Source: a virus. From it: a DNA stretch of 42,816 bases. The notes under the pieces were generated by a model. That model worked only from the letters and a program-made list of their open reading frames with translations. It was not told the DNA's origin and did not search any database. How positions within the stretch are numbered: the stretch's first letter is position 1; every line of letters begins with the position of its first letter. Both the position numbers and the translations under genes were made by a program. The stretch is from the IMG/VR virus record IMGVR_UViG_3300028597_000030, positions 1 to 42,816 of that record. The stretch is one strand, 5' to 3'. This document shows positions 29,899-38,310 of the stretch, in pieces.

Positions 29899-32157
29899 AT
29901 GGCGTTCCCTAACCCGAACCTTCTCCCCAGTGATGCGGCCACGTTCGAGAGCGGGACGCATTCGTGGTTGGAGCCCACCTCCAACACCACACTTGCCGTG
30001 GTATCCGGCCAGTACCTGGAGGGCTCCCAGTCGCTCCGGTTCACCGCTACCTCCGCCGGCACGGTCCAGGCGTATTCCCCGTACGTCACGGCCACCCCGG
30101 GCAAGACCTACGTGGCCCGCATTCCCACCCGCATCGGCACGGCTGGAGCCGGTAAGAAGTTCACCGCGCGGCTCCTGTTCTACCCGGCCACGGGTGCCAA
30201 CATAGGGTCTTTCAACTCCAGCGTGACGCCCTCCTCCACCAGTTCCGGGTGGTCTGCAAACAACTATCCAGCCGTGTCCGCCGTGGCCCCGGAGGGTGGG
30301 GTCCGCATGCGTATCGCGCTCATCGCTGAGGGCCTGGCCGCCGGGGAATCCGTCAACATCGACGATGTGTACTTGGGTGAGGCGCCGCAGATCACCGGCA
30401 ACCTGTACCCGTACTCCGTCCAGTCGATGGAGTCCGGAATAAGCGAGTGGCAGAGTAGCGGGACCACCCTCGCCACGCTCAGTTGGGGGAGTGGCACCCG
30501 GTATGACGGTACGCGCTGCCTGGGAGTCCAGGCCAACAGCGTGGGGTTCCAGTACGCGCGTCCCACCACGTACGTGCCGGTAACCGCTGGCAAGGAGTAC
30601 GTTGGGGAGTTCTGGGTCTACAGTCCCGTTGCTACCTCCGTGGACCTCCTGGTCACGTGGCACAACGACACTGGCACGGAGGTAGGCCGGCTCACCTCTA
30701 CACGCACCCTCAGCGGAGGCGCCTGGGGGTACATGATCGGTGTTCAGGTGGCACCCCAGGGAGCCACCCAGGCCCGCATATGGTGCCGGCCCACATCCAC
30801 GGCCATCGGGGACACGTTCTACCTGGATGAGGTGGCCCTCAAGCCTGCCCCGAACCCCCAGGGCAACCTCCTCACGTATGACGAATACTCCACGGAGTCC
30901 ACGCTCCCCGCCTGGACCTGGACGGACGCCACTTACGACAGGGTGTACTACACGTCATCCATCACGGACGGCCGGTACACCCTCTCCGTCACACCGACGT
31001 CCAAGACCACGGTATCGGGCACCCTTGACAGGCTGGTCCCGGTGACGGCCGGCCAGACCTACCAGCTCCGGACCATGATCCTGAGACACAACCCCACTAG
31101 TGAGGTCATAAGCCTCACCGGGCGGGTTCGGGTGGACTGGTTCGATGACAACGGGGCCATGGTCCAGGCGGACGTCCCGGACCAGTTCTACAGCGTGACC
31201 AGCTCCGTCGCGTACTCCGGCATGCTGGTGGCTGAGACCCGGACATGCCCAGCGGGAGCCACACGGGCCCGGGTGGGAGTGGAGATTGACCACTCCACCT
31301 CACTGGCTGACTTCTACTACGTGGACCAGATCCAGCTTTACCCGTCGGACCCGCTGTACACGTTGAACGCCAACAACGGCATCGGGGCCGTCACGCTGAG
31401 AATCAACTATCAGCCTGGGTCATCACCCACCTCCATCACCATCCGCCGGGTGGACGCCGATGGTTCGCTGACCCCCCTCCGGGGCTACGGCCAGGAGTAT
31501 GACCGTGCCCCGTACACCACCTCTCCCGTGGTGGTGGAGGACTATGAGGCCCCCCTGGGGAGTCGGATCTGGTACGTCGCGGAGTGGTACAACTCCTCCG
31601 GCGTCCTGGTCGCACGGCTCCAGACCCAGATCATCACGGCCCCCGTCCTGGCCGATGGGGATTACGTGTGGTTCAAGTCTCCGGGCCTCCCGGCCATGAA
31701 CGTCATGGTGATGATGGAGACCGCAGTCAAGTGGGACCGGGCCGCCCGTAGCGCAGCACTGACCATCGTGGGCCGGCGGAACCCCGTCCAGATCACGGAC
31801 GTCCGTGGAGGCCGCACCGGGTCGCTATCCATCCTCATCTGGGATGAGCCCAGTCAGGTCCTGTTTGACCAGCTCCTGGACCCGGGCCTCCCGGTGCTCA
31901 TTCAGGCCATGCCCGGGTACGGACTCCCCGGCAACCTCTACGTGTCGGTGGGGGACTCCTCCACGGAGTCCGTGGTGAACGTCGCCAGCGATGAGGGTTG
32001 GCGCTGGACCCTGGCCGTGAGCGAGATTGACCGGCCGGAGGGCGGCCTCCAGGGCTCCGCCGCAGGTACATGGCAGGACGTCATGGCCACCAACGCGGAC
32101 TGGGGCGCCGTGGACGCCACGTTCGGTAACTGGGCCCAGGTGCTCACCAACGAATGA
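29899..32157 (+). CDS. Minor tail protein, large, 752 aa
   Basis: Begins NPNLLPSDAATFESGTHSW and contains at least three similar modules with jelly-roll carbohydrate-binding character: SQSLRFTATSAGTVQAYSPY, GTRCLGVQANSVGFQYARP and RYTLSVTPTSKTTVSG, each followed by a V(P/T)G/AGK or AGQTY segment. It probably binds cell-wall sugars at the tail tip. The C-terminal part is different (VKWDRAARSAALTIVGRRNP), as in proteins that attach to the tail. Confidence 0.75.
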   Translation: MAFPNPNLLPSDAATFESGTHSWLEPTSNTTLAVVSGQYLEGSQSLRFTATSAGTVQAYSPYVTATPGKTYVARIPTRIGTAGAGKKFTARLLFYPATGANIGSFNSSVTPSSTSSGWSANNYPAVSAVAPEGGVRMRIALIAEGLAAGESVNIDDVYLGEAPQITGNLYPYSVQSMESGISEWQSSGTTLATLSWGSGTRYDGTRCLGVQANSVGFQYARPTTYVPVTAGKEYVGEFWVYSPVATSVDLLVTWHNDTGTEVGRLTSTRTLSGGAWGYMIGVQVAPQGATQARIWCRPTSTAIGDTFYLDEVALKPAPNPQGNLLTYDEYSTESTLPAWTWTDATYDRVYYTSSITDGRYTLSVTPTSKTTVSGTLDRLVPVTAGQTYQLRTMILRHNPTSEVISLTGRVRVDWFDDNGAMVQADVPDQFYSVTSSVAYSGMLVAETRTCPAGATRARVGVEIDHSTSLADFYYVDQIQLYPSDPLYTLNANNGIGAVTLRINYQPGSSPTSITIRRVDADGSLTPLRGYGQEYDRAPYTTSPVVVEDYEAPLGSRIWYVAEWYNSSGVLVARLQTQIITAPVLADGDYVWFKSPGLPAMNVMVMMETAVKWDRAARSAALTIVGRRNPVQITDVRGGRTGSLSILIWDEPSQVLFDQLLDPGLPVLIQAMPGYGLPGNLYVSVGDSSTESVVNVASDEGWRWTLAVSEIDRPEGGLQGSAAGTWQDVMATNADWGAVDATFGNWAQVLTNE

Positions 32158-32164
32158 CCCGCTG

Positions 32165-32196
32165 GGGACCAGCTACTCACGTGAGTGGCTGGTCCC
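32165..32196. repeat. CTCACGTGAG palindrome, copy 12
   Basis: GGGACCAGCTACTCAC and GTGAGTGGCTGGTCCC, with one T/G wobble as in copy 5. No T run. Between two tail genes. Confidence 0.65.
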
Positions 32197-32222
32197 TCCG
32201 GGGACCCCCAAGGAGGGCCCAC

Positions 32223-33341
32223 ATGCTTGCTACGTCGTCCCGCTGGGCCAAGGCCCTCACCGGTAGTCACGGCCTGGCCGTCAAGGTCAACGCGCTCTAC
32301 AACGGGGCAGTGACCAAGGAGGGCCTGGGGTTCACGGAGGGCTCCGTCAAGGTCGACCGTGGCAGCGAGACACGACGTTCCCTGTCGCTGACCCTCCCGG
32401 ACCCCCGTGACTTTCCCGTGGACCCCACGGACACGTACGGGGTGTACGGCCAGCGTCTCTACGTGGAGCGTGGCATCCGGTACCTGGACGGCTCCACGGA
32501 GCTGGTCCCGATGGGAACGTTTGTGATCACCGGGGTCTCCGGCAACATCCACACGGGCCCGCTCACGGTCACCGGGGCCGGCCTGGAGCTCCTGGTGAAG
32601 CGGTCCAAGTATGAGGCCGCAGCGTCCACGAACGGCCGGACGGCCAACTTGTTCGTGGAGCAAGCCATCCAGGAGGCCATTCCCGGGGCTTCATTCGTCT
32701 CCACGGCCACCCGGGGGACCCGGTTCCTGGCCACCAAGACCTGGGAGGCGGACACTGAGCGCTGGGCGGCCATCAAGGACGTCGCCACGGCCATCGGGGC
32801 AGAGGTCTACTGCGACGCGTACGGCACGTTCCGGATGGTGGACGTCCCGGACGTAGACCTCCTGGGCTCCCCGGTGTGGACCGTGAATGCCGGTGAGCGT
32901 GGCGTCATGGTCGCTGCGGACGTGACCCTCTCCGGGGACGACGTATTCAACCGGGTCATTGTCACGGGGGAAAACGCGCAAGACAACGTGCCCGTGGTTA
33001 CCGGGACGGCCACCATCACGGACACGACGGACCCCCTGTACTACGGCGGCCCGTTCGGCAAGGTGACTAAGCGCGTGTCCTCCAGCCTGGTGACCACGGC
33101 CCCGGACGCCCTCACCACGGCCCAAGCCCTCCTCCGCAAGTACAGACAGGCGAATCGCTCCGTGGCCCTCTCCGCCGTTCCTAACCCCGCCCTGGACGCT
33201 GGCGACTGGATACGGGCCGACTACGGACCCGGGATCTCCCCGGAGCTCCATCTGGTCCAGTCGTTCGACATCCCGCTGTCCGTGAGTGGCGGGGCTTTCA
33301 ACATCCAGACAGTGAGCGGACGTATGGAGGCGGGGGCCTGA
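32223..33341 (+). CDS. Minor tail protein (tail-tip/hub type), 372 aa
   Basis: ATG behind AAGGAGGGCCCAC. An upstream in-frame ATG at 32154 would read through the palindrome and is not favoured. Segments such as SETRRSLSLTLPDPRDFPVD and DDVFNRVIVTGEN match tail proteins of actinophages that resemble the central hub. The C-terminal ALLRKYRQANRSVALSAVPN and DAGDWIRADY support this. Confidence 0.7.
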   Translation: MLATSSRWAKALTGSHGLAVKVNALYNGAVTKEGLGFTEGSVKVDRGSETRRSLSLTLPDPRDFPVDPTDTYGVYGQRLYVERGIRYLDGSTELVPMGTFVITGVSGNIHTGPLTVTGAGLELLVKRSKYEAAASTNGRTANLFVEQAIQEAIPGASFVSTATRGTRFLATKTWEADTERWAAIKDVATAIGAEVYCDAYGTFRMVDVPDVDLLGSPVWTVNAGERGVMVAADVTLSGDDVFNRVIVTGENAQDNVPVVTGTATITDTTDPLYYGGPFGKVTKRVSSSLVTTAPDALTTAQALLRKYRQANRSVALSAVPNPALDAGDWIRADYGPGISPELHLVQSFDIPLSVSGGAFNIQTVSGRMEAGA

Positions 33342-33598
33342 TGGCTACCAACCTGGACAAGCTTATAGGCGCCATCATCCGGACCATCCGGTCCTCCGGC
33401 GTCCTGGAGGAGAACACCCGCTCCGGCACCGTGAGCGCCGTGAGCTCCGACGGGACCGTGACCGTGACCCGTGGAGACAGCGTGTACCCCCGGGTGCGCC
33501 GACTCAGCGGATACGCGGCCCCCAAGGTGGGGGACCAAGTGATGATCCAAAAGACCTCCGCCGGCTGGATCTGCCTTGGCGCCTGGCTCACCGCGTAA
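33341..33598 (+). CDS. Small tail protein, beta-barrel-like, 85 aa
   Basis: ATG overlapping the stop before it (TGATG). The protein has SGTVSAVSSDGTVTVTRGD and APKVGDQVMIQKTSAG, which look like a short OB-type barrel used at tail tips. No firm family. Confidence 0.55.
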   Translation: MATNLDKLIGAIIRTIRSSGVLEENTRSGTVSAVSSDGTVTVTRGDSVYPRVRRLSGYAAPKVGDQVMIQKTSAGWICLGAWLTA

Positions 33599-33623
33599 CC
33601 GAACCCGATAGGAGACTCTGACA

Positions 33624-34235
33624 GTGCCTCTGACAGACCCGTACGGCCAGAACGTCCCGTACTCCACCCTCACGGACCAGGCAAACGCCCAGACCCTGGG
33701 CCAGGGCCTGGTGGAGGGCATCGTCCCCCGGACGAACATGCGCTTCAAGTCGGCCAACGTGCGTGGCGCCACCATCACCAAGCCGGTTGCCGGGATGGTG
33801 ACCTGGCTGGAGGACGTCCGCCGGCTGGAGGTCTACGACGGAACCGGGTGGTCTACCATCACGGCCGGTACCTCCGCCTGGACCACGATTCAGCTCACTC
33901 CGCCGTTCAACCACAACGGCAACAGTCAGGGTACGTTCCAGTACAGGCTCATAAACCTGTTCGGTGAGCTGGGCCTCATGTTCCGTGGCGGACTCAGCAT
34001 CCAGTACCCCGGGTCCGGTGGTCTCACGGACCTCCGTATGAACGCGTTCACCCTCCCTGCCACCGTCCGGCCCTCCACGCTCCGCACGCTGGTGGTCCCG
34101 TGCTCTGACGTTTCGTCCGAACGAATCACCCTCAAGATGGACGTCACCACGGCCGGCCTCCTGAACCTGTACGGGACCAACGGCACAACGCGTCCTCCGT
34201 GGGTGGGCTTCAACGGCGTGTTCTGTTCACTCTGA
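33624..34235 (+). CDS. Minor tail protein, possible receptor-binding, 203 aa
   Basis: GTG behind AGGAGACTCTGACA. Beta-rich, with VRGATITKPVAGMVTWLEDVRRLEVYDGTGW, a segment frequent in actinophage tail proteins, and a C-terminal jelly-roll-like half. Its place as the last tail gene before lysis fits receptor binding. Confidence 0.55.
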   Translation: MPLTDPYGQNVPYSTLTDQANAQTLGQGLVEGIVPRTNMRFKSANVRGATITKPVAGMVTWLEDVRRLEVYDGTGWSTITAGTSAWTTIQLTPPFNHNGNSQGTFQYRLINLFGELGLMFRGGLSIQYPGSGGLTDLRMNAFTLPATVRPSTLRTLVVPCSDVSSERITLKMDVTTAGLLNLYGTNGTTRPPWVGFNGVFCSL

Positions 34236-34256
34236 GCCGCTGACACCAGACAACTA
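34233..34256 (+). repeat. GCTGAC box, copy 5
   Basis: AGCCGCTGACACCAGACAACTACC, overlapping the stop of the gene before it and preceding the endolysin gene. Confidence 0.55.
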
Positions 34257-34310
34257 CCTGTGTCCCCTGCCCAGTTCTGGGTGGGGGTCCTTCTACGCCC
34301 AGGAGGGCCC

Positions 34311-35147
34311 GTGAGCAACCCCAGCAAGATCATCGCCATCGCCAAGGGTGAGGTGGGCTACCGGGAGGGCCGCTCCGCCTCCGGTGGCTACAACAACAAG
34401 AACAAGTTCTCCCCTGCTGTCCCGGGGCTGGAGTGGTCCAACTACCAGCCCTGGTGTGCCACGTTCGTCTCCTGGGCGGCCCTCCAGGCCGGCGTGGCGG
34501 ACCTCTACCCCCGTACGGCCTCCTGCCTGGTGGGTACCTCCTGGTTCAAGAAGCTGGGCCGTTTCTCGGAGTACCCCGCCATCGGCGCACAGGTGTTCTT
34601 CGGTCCGAACGGCGGGAGCCACACCGGCCTGGTCTACGACTACGACGGTACCTACGTCTACACCGTGGAGGGCAACACCAACGGGAACGGGTCCGCCGAG
34701 GGTAACGGCGTGTACCTCAAGAAGCGTCTCCGGCGCGACCCGTACGTCTACGGCTACGGGTACCCCAAGTTCTCCGAGGGCATCAAGTCGGCTGACCCCG
34801 CGTGGGCCAAGGAGGCCCCCAAGGTGGAGGCCAAACCGGTGACCAAGGCTCCGGCCAAGCCCTCCGTCTCCCTGGCCCGCATCAAGGAGGCCCGCTCCAA
34901 GGACATGCCGGCCCGTACCGGCCACGTCACCCACAAGGCCGACGTCCTCCGGGTGGAGCGTGCGCTGAACAAGGAGGGCCTCCTGGCCTCCCAGTGGGTT
35001 GACGGCTCCTGGGGCACCAAGACCCAGGAGGCGTACGACGCGTTCCGGCGCCGGATGGGCTGGACCGGTGAGGACGCCAAGGGCGCCCCGGGTAAGGCGT
35101 CCCTCTCCAAGCTGGGCCAGCGGCACGGGTTCGTGGTCAAGTCGTGA
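34311..35147 (+). CDS. Endolysin, CHAP amidase/peptidase
   Basis: A 278-aa cell-wall hydrolase. CHAP domain with WCATFVSWAALQAG (catalytic Cys) and GSHTGLVYDYDG (His), then a Pro/Lys linker (VEAKPVTKAPAKPSVS), then a C-terminal peptidoglycan-binding-like domain (ALNKEGLLASQWVDGSWG). GTG follows AGGAGGGCCC. Upstream in-frame ATG at 34260 lacks that site. It cuts peptidoglycan after the holins open the membrane. Confidence 0.85.
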   Translation: MSNPSKIIAIAKGEVGYREGRSASGGYNNKNKFSPAVPGLEWSNYQPWCATFVSWAALQAGVADLYPRTASCLVGTSWFKKLGRFSEYPAIGAQVFFGPNGGSHTGLVYDYDGTYVYTVEGNTNGNGSAEGNGVYLKKRLRRDPYVYGYGYPKFSEGIKSADPAWAKEAPKVEAKPVTKAPAKPSVSLARIKEARSKDMPARTGHVTHKADVLRVERALNKEGLLASQWVDGSWGTKTQEAYDAFRRRMGWTGEDAKGAPGKASLSKLGQRHGFVVKS

Positions 35148-35389
35148 GCGAACCCCAGGACCCGCTAGGGGTCCACATCGGGGCCCGGGAGATCTATGAC
35201 CAACTGGTGGGCATGCGTGAGGATGTCCGCTCGCTGGTCCAGGACCGTGAAGACACGGACAAGGCCCTGACAGACCATGAGGAGCGTCTCCGGAAGCTGG
35301 AGGCGTTCCGCCATGCGGCCCCCGTGGGTGCCCTCACCGGCATCCTGGGGGGCCTGGCCGCCCTGGCCAAGGCCGGCGGCCTCATCTGA
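35144..35389 (+). CDS. Holin-like membrane protein, 81 aa
   Basis: GTGA overlap with the endolysin. The N-terminal two-thirds form a charged coiled coil (VRSLVQDREDTDKALTDHEERLRKLEAF), then one C-terminal hydrophobic segment (GALTGILGGLAALAKAGGLI). The layout resembles XhlA-type lysis proteins. Probable holin partner. Confidence 0.65.
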   Translation: MSEPQDPLGVHIGAREIYDQLVGMREDVRSLVQDREDTDKALTDHEERLRKLEAFRHAAPVGALTGILGGLAALAKAGGLI

Positions 35390-35392
35390 CCC

Positions 35393-35416
35393 CCAGCTAC
35401 TCACGTGAGTAGCTGG
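35393..35416. repeat. CTCACGTGAG palindrome, copy 13
   Basis: CCAGCTACTCAC and its complement, 24 bp, between the two holin-like genes. Confidence 0.65.
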
Positions 35417-35435
35417 TCCCTACCGAGAGGAACCC

Positions 35436-35660
35436 ATGACGGACACCCGTAGGCGCACCGTGCGCACCGTATTCCAGACGGCCATCTCCCTCGCTGCGGC
35501 CATGCCGGCCATCGTGGCAGCGTCCGGCCTGGCGGAGACCTCCGGGGCCGTGGCGCTGGCGCTGGCCGTGTCCGGTGCTGTAACCCGGGTCATGGCGCTC
35601 CCCGCCGTGGAGGGCATCCTCCCGGAGTGGCTCCGCCGTGAGGGCAGCGAGCGGGTCTAA
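35436..35660 (+). CDS. Holin, two membrane segments, 74 aa
   Basis: Basic start (TDTRRRTVRTVFQ), two hydrophobic segments (AISLAAAMPAIVAASGL and SGAVALALAVSGAVTRVMAL) and a charged end (EWLRREGSERV). This is the usual actinophage holin form. Likely the main hole-forming protein beside the endolysin. Confidence 0.75.
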   Translation: MTDTRRRTVRTVFQTAISLAAAMPAIVAASGLAETSGAVALALAVSGAVTRVMALPAVEGILPEWLRREGSERV

Positions 35661-35676
35661 GGCCGCTGACACCGGA
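35661..35676 (+). repeat. GCTGAC box, copy 6
   Basis: GGCCGCTGACACCGGA directly after the holin stop and running into the hairpin before the kinase. Confidence 0.5.
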
Positions 35677-35714
35677 GGACCTCCCGACAGAGACTCATCT
35701 CACGGGAGGTCCTC
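35675..35714 (+). promoter_or_regulatory. Hairpin that buries the dNMP kinase ribosome site
   Basis: GAGGACCTCCCG (35675-35686) pairs perfectly with CGGGAGGTCCTC (35703-35714), loop 16 nt. The right arm contains the Shine-Dalgarno GGGAGGT and ends on the base before ATG. As mRNA from upstream the site would be closed. A start inside the loop would leave it open. Confidence 0.55.
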
Positions 35715-36341
35715 ATGGCCCCGCGCGCTCCGCACATCGCACTCATCGGCAAGGCCCGCTCCGGCAAGGACACGGCGGCCCAGCGGATGATCCGTACGTC
35801 CGCGTACACCCGCCTGGCGTTCGCTGACCCGCTCAAGGAGGCCCTCCTCCGCACGGACCCCCAGGTGGTCTACCCCGCGTTTCCGCTGTCGTTCCCGCAG
35901 TGGTTCGAACACACCAGGCTTTCCACGCTGGTGGAGCATCTCGGTTGGGACCGGGCCAAGGAGGAATACCCGGAGGTCCGCCGGCTCCTCCAGAACTACG
36001 GCCAGACCATCCGTGAGATGGACCCGGAGTTCTGGGTCCGGGACCTGGCCAAGAAGGTGGCCGCCGCCCACGCCTGGAACCTCCCCGTGGTGGTCACGGA
36101 CGTCCGGTACCGGAACGAGGCGGAGGCCCTCCAGCGCGCTGGCTTCTACCTGGTCCGGGTGGTCCGGCCGGACAACCCCGGTATCGGGGAGGCCGGCACC
36201 CACGCCAGTGAGACGGAGCTGGATGACTGGGAGGCGGACATCATCCTCCGTAACACTGGCACCGTGGAGACGTTCCAGCGGAACGTGGACATCCTCCTCC
36301 AGGTGGCCTCCGCCCGGCACCGCAAGGAGCCCCGCTCCTGA
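35715..36341 (+). CDS. Deoxynucleoside monophosphate kinase
   Basis: A 208-aa P-loop kinase with IALIGKARSGKDTAAQRM at residues 8-25 and the phage-type substrate region (LAFADPLKEALL). It converts dNMPs to dNDPs to supply replication. Later VVVTDVRYRNEAEAL and RVVRPDNPG fit the family. It marks the change from lysis to nucleotide metabolism. A strong terminator follows. Confidence 0.85.
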   Translation: MAPRAPHIALIGKARSGKDTAAQRMIRTSAYTRLAFADPLKEALLRTDPQVVYPAFPLSFPQWFEHTRLSTLVEHLGWDRAKEEYPEVRRLLQNYGQTIREMDPEFWVRDLAKKVAAAHAWNLPVVVTDVRYRNEAEALQRAGFYLVRVVRPDNPGIGEAGTHASETELDDWEADIILRNTGTVETFQRNVDILLQVASARHRKEPRS

Positions 36342-36346
36342 CTTCA

Positions 36347-36384
36347 AGCCCCTCTCCAGCCTCATGGCTGGAGGGGGGCTTTTT
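36347..36384 (+). terminator. Rho-independent terminator
   Basis: AGCCCCTCTCCAGCC and GGCTGGAGGGGGGCT with a TCAT loop, followed by TTTTGCG. The strongest classical terminator in the window and not of the CTCACGTGAG family. It ends the late transcript. Confidence 0.85.
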
Positions 36385-36465
36385 GCGTTCCGGGGTTGCG
36401 CTGGTGTCCAACCGTACTGTTAACTGGTGCTCCACCCGGAAACCACGGACAAAGGACACGGGACG

Positions 36466-37941
36466 ATGCGATTCAGCCGGACCAAGAGTGCTACGGGAGC
36501 CACCCAGTACCAGGCTGAGGGCGTTACGTTCCGGTACACCGTGGAGCGTGACGGTAAGGACTGGCTCCTCACTATCCGTCGCCTGGAGACGGTGGCCGGC
36601 ATCCGGGTGGCCGTCCAGGGCCGTCCGGTGGAGGAGACGACAGCGGACCGGATGACCACCTGTAAGGACATCGCCACGGAGTTTGAGGCCCTGGGGGATG
36701 GTTACCGCTCCGCTGACCACGGCCACCGTGAGCGCTTCACGGAGGCTGTCCTCCGGGCCTACGGTGACGCCAGCTCCTCACGTGAGGAGGAGGGCTTGAC
36801 CCAGGCCCCCGACTCCAGTAACGTCCCTTCTCGCAACACCACGAACGAACACACCAACCAAGGAGAGATCACCATGGCCGCCAAGACCACCACCGACACC
36901 AAGCCCTCCGCCGCTGAGATCAAGGCGGACGTGGAGACGGCCCTGGAGGCCCTCACCACGGCGGACACCCAGGACAAGGTGGACGGCCTGTCCGCCCAGA
37001 TCCAGGAGTCCCTCAAGGGCCTCCGGGTGAACCAGCGGGTCGGCCTGGAGATGCGACGCAAGGAGGCCGTGGCGGAGGCCACGGACAGGCTCAAGGAGGC
37101 GGCCAAGCCCTCCACGGAGGTCGCCACCAAGCCCAAGGCGTCCGCCTCCTGGATGGAGATGAAGGGCGGAGAGGAGGAGGCCAAGAAGCTGATGGAGGCC
37201 GGCGTCTCCCGCATCCGTGAGGGCGCGGAGATTGGCCTCAAGGCCGCTGACCTCTTCAAGGAGGTCGCGAATGTGATCTTCGTGGGCCGCCTCCGCCTGG
37301 AGAACAAGGCCGGCCTCCCGGACATCACGGGACGCTCCCAGGGTGCCCGGAACCTCTCCACGGACATGTTCACGGAGGCCAAGAAGACCGTGGCGGAGGA
37401 TCAGGTGGACCTCCTGGAGTTCCACGCCTCCCTGGCCAAGGGCGTCCAGAACCGTATGACGGACGTCACGGTGGAGTTCCTCCGGAAGCTGGCGGGGCTC
37501 TCGTGGGAGGACGCTGCGGAGCTGTTCCCGTTCCTGGCCGGAGAGGGCGTCAAGCGCATCCTGGCCAAGATGGGCCCGGAGGCCCCGGAGGACGCCGACC
37601 CGGAGACCCTGGTCCGCTACGTCTACGCACAGAACGGAATCGACCTCCCCACGGAGACCCGTGCGGAACTGGCCGCCCGCAAGCGTGCGGAGGCCAAGGA
37701 GCTGGAGAACAAGAAGGAGGAGGCCCCGGAGGGTGAGGGCGAGGGAGAGGGTGAGGGCCAGGAGGACACCCACACCCCGGCGGAGGAGAAGCTCCTGGCC
37801 GATGCCGCCAAGCTGGCCGACACGGTCAAGAAGCTGGGCGCCAAGGGCAAGAAGCTGGAGCCGGAGCTCAAGGCCGCCCTCAAGGCCCGCCTGGACGACG
37901 CCCTCAAGGAGTTGGCCGTGGCGTCCGCCGCCCTGGCGTAA
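36466..37941 (+). CDS. Upstream gene open in frame into the next gene (possible 491-aa fusion)
   Basis: ATG at 36466 follows AAAGGACACGGGACG. The first 100 or so residues look like a normal small protein (MRFSRTKSATGATQYQAEGV, then FTEAVLRAYGDAS). No stop codon follows. The frame passes through palindrome copy 14, a promoter and the ribosome site of the gene at 36874 and continues to 37941. Either a read-through fusion is made, or a stop was lost here. Residues encoded by the junction (SSSREEEGLTQAPDSSN) look non-domain. Family unknown. Confidence 0.45.
   Translation: MRFSRTKSATGATQYQAEGVTFRYTVERDGKDWLLTIRRLETVAGIRVAVQGRPVEETTADRMTTCKDIATEFEALGDGYRSADHGHRERFTEAVLRAYGDASSSREEEGLTQAPDSSNVPSRNTTNEHTNQGEITMAAKTTTDTKPSAAEIKADVETALEALTTADTQDKVDGLSAQIQESLKGLRVNQRVGLEMRRKEAVAEATDRLKEAAKPSTEVATKPKASASWMEMKGGEEEAKKLMEAGVSRIREGAEIGLKAADLFKEVANVIFVGRLRLENKAGLPDITGRSQGARNLSTDMFTEAKKTVAEDQVDLLEFHASLAKGVQNRMTDVTVEFLRKLAGLSWEDAAELFPFLAGEGVKRILAKMGPEAPEDADPETLVRYVYAQNGIDLPTETRAELAARKRAEAKELENKKEEAPEGEGEGEGEGQEDTHTPAEEKLLADAAKLADTVKKLGAKGKKLEPELKAALKARLDDALKELAVASAALA
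36774..36789. repeat. CTCACGTGAG palindrome, copy 14
   Basis: CTCCTCACGTGAGGAG, 6 bp upstream of the -35 of the promoter at 36796. Third arm type, no terminator form. It is located where a repressor or activator would bind. Confidence 0.65.
36796..36824 (+). promoter_or_regulatory. Sigma-70-type promoter before the 36874 gene
   Basis: TTGACC (36796-36801), 17-bp spacer, TAACGT (36819-36824). The -35 and spacer length match the promoter at 9440. The palindrome lies directly upstream. It would start transcription about 45 nt before the ATG at 36874. Confidence 0.65.
36874..37941 (+). CDS. Hypothetical coiled-coil protein, 355 aa
   Basis: ATG behind AAGGAGAGATCACC. Largely helical, with a charged N-terminal part (AAEIKADVETALEALTTAD), a middle segment GGEEEAKKLMEAGVSRIREG, and a Glu/Gly tract (EGEGEGEGEGQED). 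No membrane segment. It is read from its own strong promoter with an adjacent palindrome, so it should be an abundant early or regulated product. Function not recognised. Confidence 0.65.
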   Translation: MAAKTTTDTKPSAAEIKADVETALEALTTADTQDKVDGLSAQIQESLKGLRVNQRVGLEMRRKEAVAEATDRLKEAAKPSTEVATKPKASASWMEMKGGEEEAKKLMEAGVSRIREGAEIGLKAADLFKEVANVIFVGRLRLENKAGLPDITGRSQGARNLSTDMFTEAKKTVAEDQVDLLEFHASLAKGVQNRMTDVTVEFLRKLAGLSWEDAAELFPFLAGEGVKRILAKMGPEAPEDADPETLVRYVYAQNGIDLPTETRAELAARKRAEAKELENKKEEAPEGEGEGEGEGQEDTHTPAEEKLLADAAKLADTVKKLGAKGKKLEPELKAALKARLDDALKELAVASAALA

Positions 37942-37958
37942 CCCTCACCCCGCAAGCC

Positions 37959-37999
37959 GGAGCCCCTCTCCCGAACCCCCAGTGACGGAGAGGGGCTCC
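37959..37999 (+). terminator. Hairpin after the coiled-coil gene
   Basis: GGAGCCCCTCTCC and GGAGAGGGGCTCC form a perfect 13-bp stem with a 15-nt loop. No T run follows, so termination is less certain. Confidence 0.5.
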
Positions 38000-38025
38000 A
38001 CCCCGTGTAGAGGACGGAGTACACC

Positions 38026-38310
38026 GTGAGTTATCGGGAGCTGGAGGCCGTGGACGGACCACGGTTCATGACAGTTGAGGTCCTGGGTAGCGAGGAGTCC
38101 CACGCTGCCAAGCCGTGGGGCCTGGAGACCCTGTGCGGCCTCAAAGTGGACTACCCCATGGGCAAGGCAGAGCCTACGTGTGGCCGGTGCCGGGAGGACG
38201 CTGGGCTCCCCCCGGTGGGCCCGGTGGACCAGGAGGACCTCAAGGGGACCCCGGAGACCGGAGGCTACCCGGGGCCCTTCCCCACGCTGAACGGAGAGAC
38301 GGATGGCTGA
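38026..38310 (+). CDS. Zinc-finger-like protein, 94 aa
   Basis: GTG behind GGACGGAGTACACC. Residues LCGLKVDYPMGKAEPTCGRC carry C-x14-C-x2-C spacing, a possible zinc site. The C-terminus is Pro/Gly-rich. It overlaps the next gene by 8 bp. Function unknown. Confidence 0.55.
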   Translation: MSYRELEAVDGPRFMTVEVLGSEESHAAKPWGLETLCGLKVDYPMGKAEPTCGRCREDAGLPPVGPVDQEDLKGTPETGGYPGPFPTLNGETDG

